From: Asaia sp003994335
Lineage (GTDB): Bacteria > Pseudomonadota > Alphaproteobacteria > Acetobacterales > Acetobacteraceae
DNA: 64,000 nt
Assembly: GCF_037151175.1 (NCBI RefSeq)
Contig: NZ_JBBCOR010000003.1
Location: forward strand, 186,001-250,000
Direction of reading: 5' to 3'
The notes beneath the pieces are model-generated. The model had not been told where the DNA came from. It made no database searches and worked only from the letters and a program-made list of their open reading frames with translations. Made by a program: the position numbers and the translations under genes. Below, in pieces: positions 19,082-29,971 of this stretch (within the stretch, counting starts at the first letter, position 1; each line of letters begins with the position of its first letter).

Positions 19082-20295
19082 AAGTGGTCATCTCCAAGAG
19101 CTGCACCAAGTTGCGCCTCGGCGTATCTCCGGCGTGGAGCCATCAACCTCGCACCCAGCACGGCGACGCAGAACAGCGAGACAATCATCGCAGCCTCACC
19201 GACATGCTTCACCAGTGGGAAAAGCGGCATCATGGCGAGGACGGAGAGCCCCATGGCGATCAGGTGGATGCGGCCGAGCCATAGCGGGGCAGCGATAGCC
19301 AGGTCCTGCTCCTGCCAGCGATAATAGCAGCCGAACAGGGCAAACACCGCCCCGAACAACATGGCAGAGTGAAAAGCCTCGGGAGGCGCCGGCAGCAGGC
19401 CCAGTACCCAGCCTGTCGAGAGCAGCAGCAACGCCGGAAAACTCCATGCAAACGCGATGCTGGGGGCAAAGCTGCGACGCCACAACGACACACAGATCAT
19501 GCCCATGATCGCAAAACAGGGCAGTGCGACACCCAGAGCCAGTAGCACGGCATTATCCAGTCCGGGGACGGTAATGCCATGGGCCCAGACCACCGGGACG
19601 CCCAGAGCGGGTATCGCCATTGCCAGAGGCACGGATATCTTGAGGCGCGTTGAATGAAAGGCGACGAGATTGGCAATAGCCCCGAGCGCCAGTTGTATCA
19701 CCAGCGCCAGAACCGGGCTCTGTACCTTGCCGAGCCAGTATTGCACGGTGGTAAACACGGCGTGACCCGCGACCAGATCATGAACCAGCCCCGCCAGCAG
19801 CACCGGCGCGACGACGATCAGGCCGAGTGACGCCAGAAGCTGCGACCAGGCGAAAGGCGACAGATCGCGGAACCGTACCATCCGGCACTCGAGGCATTTC
19901 ACGATCGTCGACGAGGCCAGCAAGACGATGCCAACAACCCACAGAAACAAAGCGCCAATGAAAGCATCCGGCGAGCGCGCGCCGCAGATTGCACAAAGGG
20001 CGCCCGCGAAAAGCGCCGCAAAAGCAATGCGGTCGAAACGGATCATCAGGGAAGGAAGGGAATTCAGTTCCCCGGGGAGGACGAGCCTGCCCATACCGCC
20101 GAGGAAGGCGGGGATAAGAACGAACAGATCGAGAAGCAGGCCATGAGCCAAAGCGTGAAAAGGTCCTGCTTCCTGCGACACAAGCCCCAGAAAGCCACCA
20201 GCGAGGCCACAGAAAAGCGCGAGACCGAGAAAGGCCGCCCCGTCAGCGCGCAGTACGGCACCGCGACGGGGTTTGGTAGTCGGCGTTTGTAACAA
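19078..20295 (-). CDS. COX1-derived membrane protein lacking the oxygen-reducing centre
   Basis: A 405-residue polytopic protein with about 12 membrane segments. Several blocks align by eye with heme-copper oxidase subunit I: AHGLLLDLFVLIPAFLGG (TM II), SPFAWSQLLASLGLIVVAPVL (TM V), VVWAHGITVPGLD (TM VII) and FHSAMLFGAVFALFGCYYRW (TM X). H51 and H309 match the two low-spin heme ligands. The GHPEVY motif is replaced by GKVQSP (K190), WAHH by WAHG (H239, G240), and HFH by AFH (A307). Three CuB/high-spin ligands and the active-site tyrosine are therefore gone. The start is TTG, supported by AAGGA seven bases before it. It is about 130 residues shorter than true COX1. An NnrS assignment was considered and fits less well. 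Confidence 0.8.
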   Translation of the reverse strand: MLQTPTTKPRRGAVLRADGAAFLGLALFCGLAGGFLGLVSQEAGPFHALAHGLLLDLFVLIPAFLGGMGRLVLPGELNSLPSLMIRFDRIAFAALFAGALCAICGARSPDAFIGALFLWVVGIVLLASSTIVKCLECRMVRFRDLSPFAWSQLLASLGLIVVAPVLLAGLVHDLVAGHAVFTTVQYWLGKVQSPVLALVIQLALGAIANLVAFHSTRLKISVPLAMAIPALGVPVVWAHGITVPGLDNAVLLALGVALPCFAIMGMICVSLWRRSFAPSIAFAWSFPALLLLSTGWVLGLLPAPPEAFHSAMLFGAVFALFGCYYRWQEQDLAIAAPLWLGRIHLIAMGLSVLAMMPLFPLVKHVGEAAMIVSLFCVAVLGARLMAPRRRYAEAQLGAALGDDHL

Positions 20296-20412
20296 GACCC
20301 GTTCCTTATTCTGTCGCTGGATCGTGATCCAGGCGGCTCCCGAGTCAGCGCGCAGCTAAGGGAAGCCTCTCAAGCAAGGCCAGTCTGGTATGAACTGTCG
20401 GGCACGTATGTG

Positions 20413-21171
20413 TCAGGCAACCAGGGCCGTCGCTTCCTTACTATCCTTCTCGAGCGGCAAAGTCACGAGCGTAAACAGGCCAGCCGGGGGTACGGGGGTT
20501 ATGGTCGCGCGGCTCAGATCCTCGGGAGGCAGGAGCGATTCCATCGCGAAATCAGGGTGCCAACCCAACGAACGTGAGGCACGGGCCATGCCCCGCTCGA
20601 CGGCGAGGCGCACACCGCCTGTGGCCAGAAAATGGTTCACGAAAAGGATGTGGCCACCGGGCTTGACCACGCGCTTGAGCTCGCCCAGCAGACGACGCGG
20701 GCTCGGAACGACCGAGGCGACGAACATGGCCACGGCAATATCGAAGCTGCCCGCCTCGAAGCTGGTTGCCTCTGCGTCCATTTCGAGCAGATCATCGACA
20801 TTGCCGAGCTGCTGATTGATGACGCGCTGGCGCGCACGCTCCAGCATGGCCTCGGACAAATCGATCCCAGTGATATGCTTGTCGCGATTGTAATGTGGCA
20901 GAGCGAGCCCCGTACCAACACCCACTTCGAGGACGCGCTGTCCCGGCAGGGCATTGACTGCGGCAACCGCCCGACGGCGCCCGAAGGCCGATATGCCGCC
21001 GAAAACGGAGTCGTAGACTCTGGCCCAGCGGCGATAGGCTGCGCGCACGGCGTCTGCGTCCAGTGCGGAGCGGGGGCGCGGATGGGCGTCATCCAGGGAA
21101 GCATTGGGATCGATCAGGGGGTCCGGTCGTGTCATCAGGCTTTGTTCGTCTGGTCGCACAAAATCGTTCAT
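20413..21171 (-). CDS. pmtA: Phosphatidylethanolamine N-methyltransferase PmtA (SAM-dependent)
   Basis: A 252-residue class I methyltransferase of the Rhodobacter-type PmtA group, which makes phosphatidylcholine from phosphatidylethanolamine at the membrane surface. Motif I is VLEVGVGTGLALPHY near residues 80-94. The preceding block YDSVFGGISAFGRRRAVAA is characteristic of the group. Motif post-I reads GIDLSEAMLERAR. The ATG has AGGA close upstream. The N-terminal 40 residues are polar and not conserved; a start at M13 is also possible. It lies 117 bases upstream of the COX1-like gene on the same strand. Confidence 0.85.
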   Translation of the reverse strand: MNDFVRPDEQSLMTRPDPLIDPNASLDDAHPRPRSALDADAVRAAYRRWARVYDSVFGGISAFGRRRAVAAVNALPGQRVLEVGVGTGLALPHYNRDKHITGIDLSEAMLERARQRVINQQLGNVDDLLEMDAEATSFEAGSFDIAVAMFVASVVPSPRRLLGELKRVVKPGGHILFVNHFLATGGVRLAVERGMARASRSLGWHPDFAMESLLPPEDLSRATITPVPPAGLFTLVTLPLEKDSKEATALVA

Positions 21172-21393
21172 TACGTCCTGATACCTGCTTCAAATCCGCA
21201 CTGTTGGCTAGGGGCGTTCATAGAGCGCCTGACCTTAGCGAGTTCGGGCAGGCAACGCGTTCTTCCGCCCATCCTACCCGATCTCGGGGGCACTGACGAG
21301 GGCTGGTTTGCAATTCGTCATGCCACGCGTCTAGAAAAGACGTCAGATTGCATCAAGACCCGTCATGACCAATCAAGAAAGAATACAGTCTCG

Positions 21394-21636
21394 ATGTCGT
21401 ATTCCAGTATCGCTCTTTTCCTGCTGACTCTCGCATTATGGCTTTCGATCTTCATCGTGCATTACAAAAGCCGCATCAGCGAGTGGTACCAAAACCGCTT
21501 CGGCGCGATACCCCCGTCCGCACTTCCCGATGATAGCCTGCCGGAGATCTCCCTCCCTTTCCGTTACGACCCCCCTCCCCGTGACAAGGAGGAAGATCAG
21601 AAAGCGCCTGAGTTACAGGAAGATAAAACGTCCTAG
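21394..21636 (+). CDS. Small single-pass membrane protein, unknown function
   Basis: An 80-residue frame with an N-terminal membrane segment (SIALFLLTLALWLSIFIV), a short amphipathic stretch and a proline- and glutamate-rich acidic tail (YDPPPRDKEEDQKAPELQED). Only a weak AAGAAAG lies upstream. It converges on gshB, ending ten bases from its stop. The membrane anchor plus charged tail looks protein-like but no family is recognised. Confidence 0.5.
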   Translation: MSYSSIALFLLTLALWLSIFIVHYKSRISEWYQNRFGAIPPSALPDDSLPEISLPFRYDPPPRDKEEDQKAPELQEDKTS

Positions 21637-21645
21637 GGAGCCTGA

Positions 21646-22626
21646 TCAGCCCAGACGGCGCTCGATGGCATCCCAAACCAGCCCGGCGCTGTTGACGCCG
21701 TTGAACCGATCGAGTTCCTGCAGTCCGGTCGGAGAGGTCACATTGATCTCGGTCAGCCAGTCGCCGATGACATCAATTCCGACAAAGATCAGGCCATTGT
21801 CACGCAGATGTGACCCGATACGCGCACAGATCTCCTGATCACGCTCGGTCAGGGCCACCGCCTCGGCGCGTCCCCCGACATGCATGTTCGACCGCGCCTC
21901 GCCTGTCGCAGGCACGCGGTTGATGGCTCCGATAGGTTCGCCATCGACGAGGATGATGCGCTTGTCTCCCTTGCGCACCATGGCCTCGTAGCGCTGGATC
22001 ATGAGGGGCTCGCGCGAGCGGCTGAAATGCAGTTCCAGAAGTGAGGCGAAATTCTCGTCCCCCTCACGAATACGGAAGATACCAGCCCCGCCATTGCCAT
22101 AGAGCGGCTTGAGGATGACATCGCCATAGCGCTCCCGAAATTCCGTGAGCGCGGTCACGTCCCAGGTGACCAGGGTGGGGGGCATCAGGTCAGGATAATG
22201 TGTGACCAGAAGCTTTTCCGGTGCATCACGCACCGATCGCGGGTCGTTGACAACCAGCGTCTTGCCTGTACCCACACCATGAACATGCTCGAGCATATGG
22301 GTGGCTGTGATGTAGCCCATGTCGAAGGGCGGATCCTGACGCATCAGCACCACATCGGTTTCGCCGAGATTGAGACGCGATACCGGACCGAAGCTGGCAT
22401 GATCCCCTTTGACGCGCTGTACTTTCACCGGACGCGCCATGGCCGAGACCCGACCACGATGCAGTTCCGTCTCAGCGCCCCCTTCACCGAGGCAAAGCGT
22501 GTCGACAGGATAGACATGCAGCTCATGACCGCGTCGCTGCGCCTCGAGCATCAAGGCAAAGGTCGAATCGCCGTCAATATTCACATGTTCCAGCGGATCC
22601 ATCTGCACGGCTATTCTGAGCGCCAT
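21646..22626 (-). CDS. gshB: Glutathione synthase
   Basis: A 326-residue ATP-grasp ligase that joins glycine to gamma-glutamylcysteine. The start chosen (ATG at 22626, MALRIAVQMDPLEHV) matches the family N-terminus; the open frame runs 19 codons further without conservation. Family blocks include VLMRQDPPFDMGYI, VNDPRSVRDAPEKL, the glycine-rich ATP loop KPLYGNGGAGIFRI and the C-terminal NVTSPTGLQELDRF. It appears monocistronic, downstream of greB after about 130 bases. Confidence 0.97.
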   Translation of the reverse strand: MALRIAVQMDPLEHVNIDGDSTFALMLEAQRRGHELHVYPVDTLCLGEGGAETELHRGRVSAMARPVKVQRVKGDHASFGPVSRLNLGETDVVLMRQDPPFDMGYITATHMLEHVHGVGTGKTLVVNDPRSVRDAPEKLLVTHYPDLMPPTLVTWDVTALTEFRERYGDVILKPLYGNGGAGIFRIREGDENFASLLELHFSRSREPLMIQRYEAMVRKGDKRIILVDGEPIGAINRVPATGEARSNMHVGGRAEAVALTERDQEICARIGSHLRDNGLIFVGIDVIGDWLTEINVTSPTGLQELDRFNGVNSAGLVWDAIERRLG

Positions 22627-22763
22627 CGGCTCGGTCCTTTCGGTATTTGAATTCATCGTGAGGGGATCAGGCCCCAGGCCCACAAGATGGGCTTTATCGT
22701 GATCAGGTCTAACAGAGGTCGCGCCGCTTTCCTACGCCGGGCATACCGTGCCCGAACGTGCAG

Positions 22764-23261
22764 CTAAGCGGGATAGGCAATTGATAGAATTTCCAGCATC
22801 ACGGCGCCTCCCGGCGTCTGAAGACTGACTTCGTCCCCCACGCGTGCGCGCATCAGCGCGCGCGCGACAGGAGAAACCAGGCTGATCTCGCGCCGTGTCA
22901 GATCCGCCTCGTCGCACCCGACGATGGTGACGTCATGCGTCACATCGTCCTCATCGACATAGGAAACCTGCGCGCCGAAGAAGACGCGATCACGCGTGGT
23001 CTGCGTCGCAGGATCGATAATCAGCGCGTGTTCAAGACGCTTGCTCAGAAAACGCGCCCGTCGATCAATCTCACGCAGACGACGCTTGCCATAGAGATAA
23101 TCGCCATTCTCGGAGCGATCTCCATTTCCGGCAGCCCAGGAAACGATCTCGACAATCCTCGGGCGTTCCACGTGCATCAATTCGCGCAGTTCCTCGCGCA
23201 TCCGGGCTGCCCCCAGCGGGGTCAGATAATGAGAGAGAGAGGCCTTGCTGTTCTCACCCAC
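22764..23261 (-). CDS. greB: Transcription elongation factor GreB
   Basis: A 165-residue Gre factor that enters the RNA polymerase secondary channel and stimulates cleavage of backtracked RNA. The N-terminal coiled coil carries the acidic tip in GDRSENGDYLYGKRRLREID, whose RLREIDRR wording is GreB-like rather than GreA-like. The C-terminal FKBP-like domain ends with SPVARALMRARVGDEV. The GTG start at 23261-23259 overlaps the stop of the aldose epimerase gene, making translation coupled. An upstream in-frame ATG would overlap that gene by 70 bases and is unlikely. Confidence 0.93.
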   Translation of the reverse strand: MGENSKASLSHYLTPLGAARMREELRELMHVERPRIVEIVSWAAGNGDRSENGDYLYGKRRLREIDRRARFLSKRLEHALIIDPATQTTRDRVFFGAQVSYVDEDDVTHDVTIVGCDEADLTRREISLVSPVARALMRARVGDEVSLQTPGGAVMLEILSIAYPA

Positions 23262-24143
23262 GCTCTTCGACCACCCGATAGTGGATGATACCAGAGATGC
23301 GTTGGCCCGGAGCGAGCACATGCACCCCATTCTCCAGTATATCGGGGTGGTTGACCCCGTTATTCATGTTCGTTACGGCCTCGACTGCGACAAAATTCTT
23401 CTCGGGCGCGGTGAAGACGACGAGATGCTGAAAAACGGGGTCCACCTCGATGTCCAGGCTATACCCGGCTGACGGGTAGGCCAGCCGAACCCTCCCCTCC
23501 CAACCCGAGAAGCAGTTATCGACCCGGGCCTCTCCCACTAGACGGGCAGGATCGAAACACCATGCGCCCTCGCATGATTTCTGGTCGGTGGGCAACATGT
23601 CAGGGCCGTTCTCCCAGAGGGAACGCGCCGCAAAATTGAGGGTCATGTCCTCGCTGCGCGCGAAAAACGGATGGTATCCCATCCCCACAGGCTGGGAGCG
23701 CGTATCGCGGTTGGCCAGAAGGATCTCGACGCTGAGCCCTGTGCGATGCAAGACAAACGAAAGGACCGCCCGATAGGCGAAGGGCCATTGTGCCGGGTCG
23801 TCTCCCTTGGCCGGATCATGATCGAGATAGAGTATGGCGCGCTCGGCATCGCTCTGGGCGACAGACCAGACCCGCTCCCAGCCATTACCGTGGATCGCGT
23901 TGGGCTCGGCGCCGAAATTCCGCGCAAGTGTATAGTCCTGCCCCTCGAAGCTGAATCGCCCGCCCCCGATGCGGTTGGAGAAGGGTACCAGCGGATAGCC
24001 TGCCACCGGTGTGTTCTTCTGCGCCGCCAGGCTCGGGTCTGCGGTCGGCACCAGAAGGTCACGCCCGCGCAATCGCCAGAATGCAAGGCTCCCCCCGAGA
24101 GAAGGCAGCACTCCAAGATGGGCCTCACCCAGTTTGAGCTCGA

Positions 24144-24147
<4 letters not shown>
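23254..24147 (-). CDS. Aldose 1-epimerase family protein
   Basis: A 297-residue galactose-mutarotase-fold protein, cytosolic, lacking a signal peptide. The sugar-phosphate side of the fold is recognisable from PLVPFSNRIGGGRFSF, the catalytic-histidine region NAIHGNGW and the second histidine in GMGYHPFF. The C-terminal FVAVEAVTNMNNGVNHPD is typical. It interconverts anomers of a hexose, probably glucose or galactose. Its ATG overlaps the uvrB stop (ATGA at 24147-24144) and its own stop overlaps the greB GTG, so it sits in the middle of a tightly coupled operon. Confidence 0.9.
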
Positions 24148-26360
<2,213 letters not shown>

Positions 26361-26439
26361 GGCTGGGAAATGGGCTTTCGGTCGGGCTGTCACAAGAGCG
26401 GGATTGAAGGCGTCAACGCCCCATGACAGACAGGGGTTC

Positions 26440-27210
26440 ATGACGCAGGAAATCCTCACCTCCCCCAGACACCGACAGATCGTGGCCCTCGTTCAGGCGC
26501 ATGGCTTCATGTCCAACGAGGATCTCGCCCAGAAGCTGGGAGTCACGGTCCAGACCATCCGGCGCGATCTCAATCTTCTGTCGGAGACCGGGCATGTGGC
26601 CCGCTATCACGGGGGCGCGAGTCCGGCCTCATCAACCGAGAATATCGCCTATGGCGAACGCCAGACCCTGCATTCCCGCGCCAAGGACGCGATCGGCGCC
26701 CTGGCGGCAGCACTCATCCCGGATGGCAGCTCCCTGTTCATCAATATCGGCACAACGACCGAAGCTTTCGCGCGGGCGCTGACCGGGCACCGGGATCTGC
26801 ACGTCATCACCAACAACTTGCATGTCGCGGTCGCGCTCTCACCCAGAGCGGATTTCCGGACCGTGATTGCGGGTGGGCTCGTACGCCCGCAGGACGGTGG
26901 AATCATTGGTGCCGGGGCCACGGAGTCCCTCTCGGGATTTCGGGCCGATTTTGGCGTGATCGGCATCTCGGGCGTTGAGGAGGATGGCACCTTGCTCGAT
27001 TTCGATCTGGACGAGATTCAGTGCGCTCGGGCCATCATGCGCCATGCAAGACGGGTGATCCTGCTTGCGGACCACACCAAGTTCACCCGCAAGCCCGTCG
27101 GGCGGGTTGGCGATCTGCGCGATATCGATGATTTCGTCACAGACAGGATGCCCAGCGCAGAATTTCGAACCAGCCTGTCGGTCGCCAATGTGACATTGCA
27201 TGTTACATGA
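26440..27210 (+). CDS. glpR: DeoR-family glycerol-3-phosphate regulon repressor GlpR
   Basis: A 256-residue DeoR-type repressor. The helix-turn-helix lies near residues 20-60 (MSNEDLAQKLGVTVQTIRRD), followed by the effector domain with the phosphate-binding loop FINIGTTTEAFARAL. GDFRVILAGG-type and GIIGAGATE blocks and FGVIGISGVEEDG closely follow enterobacterial GlpR. It should repress the downstream glp genes until glycerol 3-phosphate binds. The start at 26440 was chosen because upstream codons overlap the divergent uvrB start. It ends 118 bases before glpD, with operator-like repeats in between. Confidence 0.93.
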   Translation: MTQEILTSPRHRQIVALVQAHGFMSNEDLAQKLGVTVQTIRRDLNLLSETGHVARYHGGASPASSTENIAYGERQTLHSRAKDAIGALAAALIPDGSSLFINIGTTTEAFARALTGHRDLHVITNNLHVAVALSPRADFRTVIAGGLVRPQDGGIIGAGATESLSGFRADFGVIGISGVEEDGTLLDFDLDEIQCARAIMRHARRVILLADHTKFTRKPVGRVGDLRDIDDFVTDRMPSAEFRTSLSVANVTLHVT

Positions 27211-27229
27211 CCCGATTAATGGGCAACAT

Positions 27230-27284
27230 ATAACACGAACACGTTATTCATAACGTTTGTTGTTCGTTTTTTTTCGTTTTCGTT
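27230..27284 (+). promoter_or_regulatory. Candidate GlpR operator region upstream of glpD
   Basis: Two kinds of repeat lie here. ATAACACGA (27230-27238) and ATAACGTT (27250-27257) flank a GTTAT, giving an 18-bp imperfect palindrome with ATAAC/GTTAT arms. Three direct copies of TTCGTT follow at 27263, 27273 and 27279; DeoR-family repressors often bind TTCG-rich half sites. The same ATAACACGA word recurs near 32488. Confidence 0.55.
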
Positions 27285-27293
27285 CTATTGAAG

Positions 27294-27318
27294 CCTTCGC
27301 ACTCGTCTGAAGCGAAGG
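27294..27318 (+). promoter_or_regulatory. Hairpin enclosing the glpD ribosome-binding site
   Basis: Perfect 7-bp arms CCTTCGC / GCGAAGG with an 11-base loop. The 3' arm contains most of the GAAGGA Shine-Dalgarno, which lies nine bases before the glpD ATG. Translation of glpD could therefore be limited by this fold. Confidence 0.45.
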
Positions 27319-27328
27319 ATGCTCTCCC

Positions 27329-28951
27329 ATGACCGACCAGAGCCGACCGGATCGAACCCGACACGATCAGGAAGGAAACCCGCCCACGACGCTCTATGAT
27401 CTCCTCGTGATAGGCGGCGGTATCAATGGTGCGGGCATAGCTCGAGACGCCGCAGGGCGTGGGCAGAAAGTGCTTCTGGTCGAAAAGGATGATCTCGCGA
27501 GCCACACCTCCTCGGCGAGCACCAAGCTCATCCATGGCGGGCTGCGCTATCTCGAATATTACGAGTTCCGGCTGGTGCGCGAGGCGCTTTACGAGCGTGA
27601 GCGCCTCCTGAAAATCGCCCCGCACATCATCTGGCCCCTGCGTTTCATCCTGCCCCACTCCGCAATACTGCGTCCGGCCTGGCTGCTGCGCACCGGCCTG
27701 TTCCTGTATGATAATCTCTGCCGCACAATGACCCTGCCCAAGACGCGCAGTCTCGCCTTGCAGAAGGAAAAGGCCGGTCAGATCTTGCGTCAGGATTACG
27801 TGCGCGGGTTCGAGTATTCGGATGGCTGGGTGCAGGACAGTCGGCTGGTCGTTCTCAACGCCCGGGATGCCGCTGATCGCGGCGCCGAGATCTGCACGCG
27901 CACGAGGCTCGTCTCTGCGGAGCGTCACAGGGAGTACTGGGCAGCCACGCTGGAAGAGGTACTGACCGGCGAACGCCGACGCGTCCATGCACGTGCTCTG
28001 GTCAATGCAGCCGGTCCCTGGGTGGCTGAACTGCTCCAGGATCGTCTGTCGATCGAGAGCCGCAACAATGTGCGCCTGGTCAAGGGAAGCCATATTGTTG
28101 TGCCGCGTCAGTTCGAAACCGACCAGGCCTATATCCTGCAAAATCCCGACCGTCGCATCGTGTTTGCCATCCCCTACGAGACCGATTTTACCCTGATCGG
28201 CACAACCGATATCCCCTGGGAGCAGGACGCGAACAAGGTCTCGATCAGCCCGGACGAAATCACCTATCTCTGCGAAAGCGTGAACCGCTATTTCCGCAAG
28301 ACCATCACGCCTGATGATGTCGTCTGGAGCTATTCGGGCGTGCGCCCCCTTTACGACGATCATTCAGGCAATGCCTCGGCGGTCACGCGGGACTACAGGC
28401 TCGATATCGATCATGACGGTGCCCCCGTGCTCTCGGTTTTCGGCGGCAAGATCACGACCTATCGCAAGCTCGCCGAACATGCGCTCGAAAAGCTCTCCCC
28501 TCATCTCAGGGGCCTTCCCGTCACGTCATGGACCGCAGACAAGCCCCTGCCCGGCGGCGATTTCGCCCGCGGCAGCTTCACACGACGCGTCGATGCGCTC
28601 ACGCGTCGCATCACGGGCCTGTCGCATCAGACCGCTACACGGCTCGTGCGTAATTACGGCACGCTGGTCGACACCCTGATCCTACCCGGACAGAACGCCG
28701 AACTTGGCCCGCATCTGGGCGCGGATCTCTACGGATGCGAGGTCGATTATCTGATCGACCATGAATGGGCACGCAGCGCAGACGATATTTTGTGGCGTCG
28801 CTCCAAGCTTGGGCTTCGCCTGCAACCCGGCGAGACCAGGGCCCTGCAGGACTATATCGACAGACGCCTGCACCGTAACAGCGCGGACGCTGTTGCACCT
28901 CCCATCACCGATCCAGCACCGGAAACAACCGAAGGCGGCGTGGCCGCCTGA
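27329..28951 (+). CDS. glpD: Aerobic glycerol-3-phosphate dehydrogenase
   Basis: A 540-residue FAD enzyme on the inner face of the cytoplasmic membrane that oxidises glycerol 3-phosphate to dihydroxyacetone phosphate and passes electrons to quinone. The FAD-binding motif is LLVIGGGINGAGIARDAAG near residues 25-43, followed by SSASTKLIHGGLRYLEYYEF. The IIGTTDIPW-type and FGGKITTYRKLAEHAL blocks are family markers. About 20 polar residues precede the FAD motif. It opens the glpDFK operon under the operator region upstream. Confidence 0.96.
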   Translation: MTDQSRPDRTRHDQEGNPPTTLYDLLVIGGGINGAGIARDAAGRGQKVLLVEKDDLASHTSSASTKLIHGGLRYLEYYEFRLVREALYERERLLKIAPHIIWPLRFILPHSAILRPAWLLRTGLFLYDNLCRTMTLPKTRSLALQKEKAGQILRQDYVRGFEYSDGWVQDSRLVVLNARDAADRGAEICTRTRLVSAERHREYWAATLEEVLTGERRRVHARALVNAAGPWVAELLQDRLSIESRNNVRLVKGSHIVVPRQFETDQAYILQNPDRRIVFAIPYETDFTLIGTTDIPWEQDANKVSISPDEITYLCESVNRYFRKTITPDDVVWSYSGVRPLYDDHSGNASAVTRDYRLDIDHDGAPVLSVFGGKITTYRKLAEHALEKLSPHLRGLPVTSWTADKPLPGGDFARGSFTRRVDALTRRITGLSHQTATRLVRNYGTLVDTLILPGQNAELGPHLGADLYGCEVDYLIDHEWARSADDILWRRSKLGLRLQPGETRALQDYIDRRLHRNSADAVAPPITDPAPETTEGGVAA

Positions 28952-28994
28952 CCTTCTTCCCTCCCCCCATCCTCTGGCTAGCGGACATATTCTC

Positions 28995-29891
28995 ATGTCA
29001 GAAAGAAAACGCTATCTCGGCGAACTGATCTCAGAGTTCATCGCCGTCACGATCATCATCATCTTCGGCGACAGCGTCGCCGCAATGATCGTGCTTTATG
29101 ACCCGAACCCTTATCAGAACGCCTATTGGGGCGTCGCCATTGTCTGGGGGCTGGGGGTCACTATCGCCATCTACGCCACGGGGGCCGTCAGCGGCACACA
29201 TGCCAACCCCGCCGTCACGCTTGCGCTCGCGCTCTATCGCGGTTTCTCCTGGAAGAAGGTCCTGCCTTATTGCACCGCTCAGGTCCTTGGCGGCATTGCA
29301 GGCGCGGCCATCGTCTATCTGAACTTCCATCCGGTGATCGATCATTACAACATGACCCATCACTTTACCCGTGCAGGGGATGGAGGGGCTGCGGGCGTCT
29401 TCTTTACTCATCCTGGCCTTGCGGTCACGGCCATGCACTCCTTCGTGGTGCAGATCGTGCTGACCGGGGTGCTCGTCTTCGGCATCTTCGCCATCACCTG
29501 CCAGTATAACACGCAGGCCCCGCAGGCGAATTCCGGAGCGCTCATCATCGGGTTACTGGTTGCAGCCATTGGCGCCTCATCCGGATATCTGGATGCCTGG
29601 GCCATCAATCCGGCACGTGATTTCGGTCCGCGCACCTTCGCATTTTTCGCCGGATGGGGAGCCTCGGCCTTTCCGGCACCCCAGCATTACTGGTGGGTGC
29701 CGATTGCAGGCCCCCTCGTGGGCGGCGTGATCGGAGCAGGAATCTACCAGTTCACGCTGCGCCCCTTCATGCCGAACTACAATCCTGAACAGGCCAAACC
29801 CCTGACGCCAGTTCTGACCGAGCCTGTCGCGTCCCGCACCGCGACCGGCAGTTATCCGGCCGCTGGGCCTCAGGCAACGCCCGTTCCCTGA
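28995..29891 (+). CDS. glpF: Glycerol uptake facilitator (aquaglyceroporin)
   Basis: A 298-residue MIP-family channel with six membrane segments and two half-helices. Both asparagine boxes are present: GTHANPAVTLALAL and WAINPARDFGPR, the NPARD form being typical of glycerol-conducting members. The start at 28995 gives the usual N-terminus (MSERKRYLGELISEF). A 40-residue proline/threonine-rich tail after the last helix is longer than in E. coli. It lies between glpD and glpK and supplies glycerol to the kinase. Confidence 0.95.
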   Translation: MSERKRYLGELISEFIAVTIIIIFGDSVAAMIVLYDPNPYQNAYWGVAIVWGLGVTIAIYATGAVSGTHANPAVTLALALYRGFSWKKVLPYCTAQVLGGIAGAAIVYLNFHPVIDHYNMTHHFTRAGDGGAAGVFFTHPGLAVTAMHSFVVQIVLTGVLVFGIFAITCQYNTQAPQANSGALIIGLLVAAIGASSGYLDAWAINPARDFGPRTFAFFAGWGASAFPAPQHYWWVPIAGPLVGGVIGAGIYQFTLRPFMPNYNPEQAKPLTPVLTEPVASRTATGSYPAAGPQATPVP

Positions 29892-29971
29892 AAGCACTGA
29901 CCGACGCCGTTCTGCCTGACACTCCTCCCTATAGCAGGGCGTGCCCGAGGCGCGCCCGTCGGAGCAACATC

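Noticed and set aside
19078..20295. NnrS family assignment for the 405-residue membrane protein
   Set aside because: Length and topology would fit, but TM II, V, VII and X read like COX1, and the operon order supports an oxidase origin.
20632..21393. Long plus-strand frame opposite pmtA that runs into the small membrane protein
   Set aside because: It is the antisense shadow of pmtA. Only the part from ATG 21394 has independent protein character.
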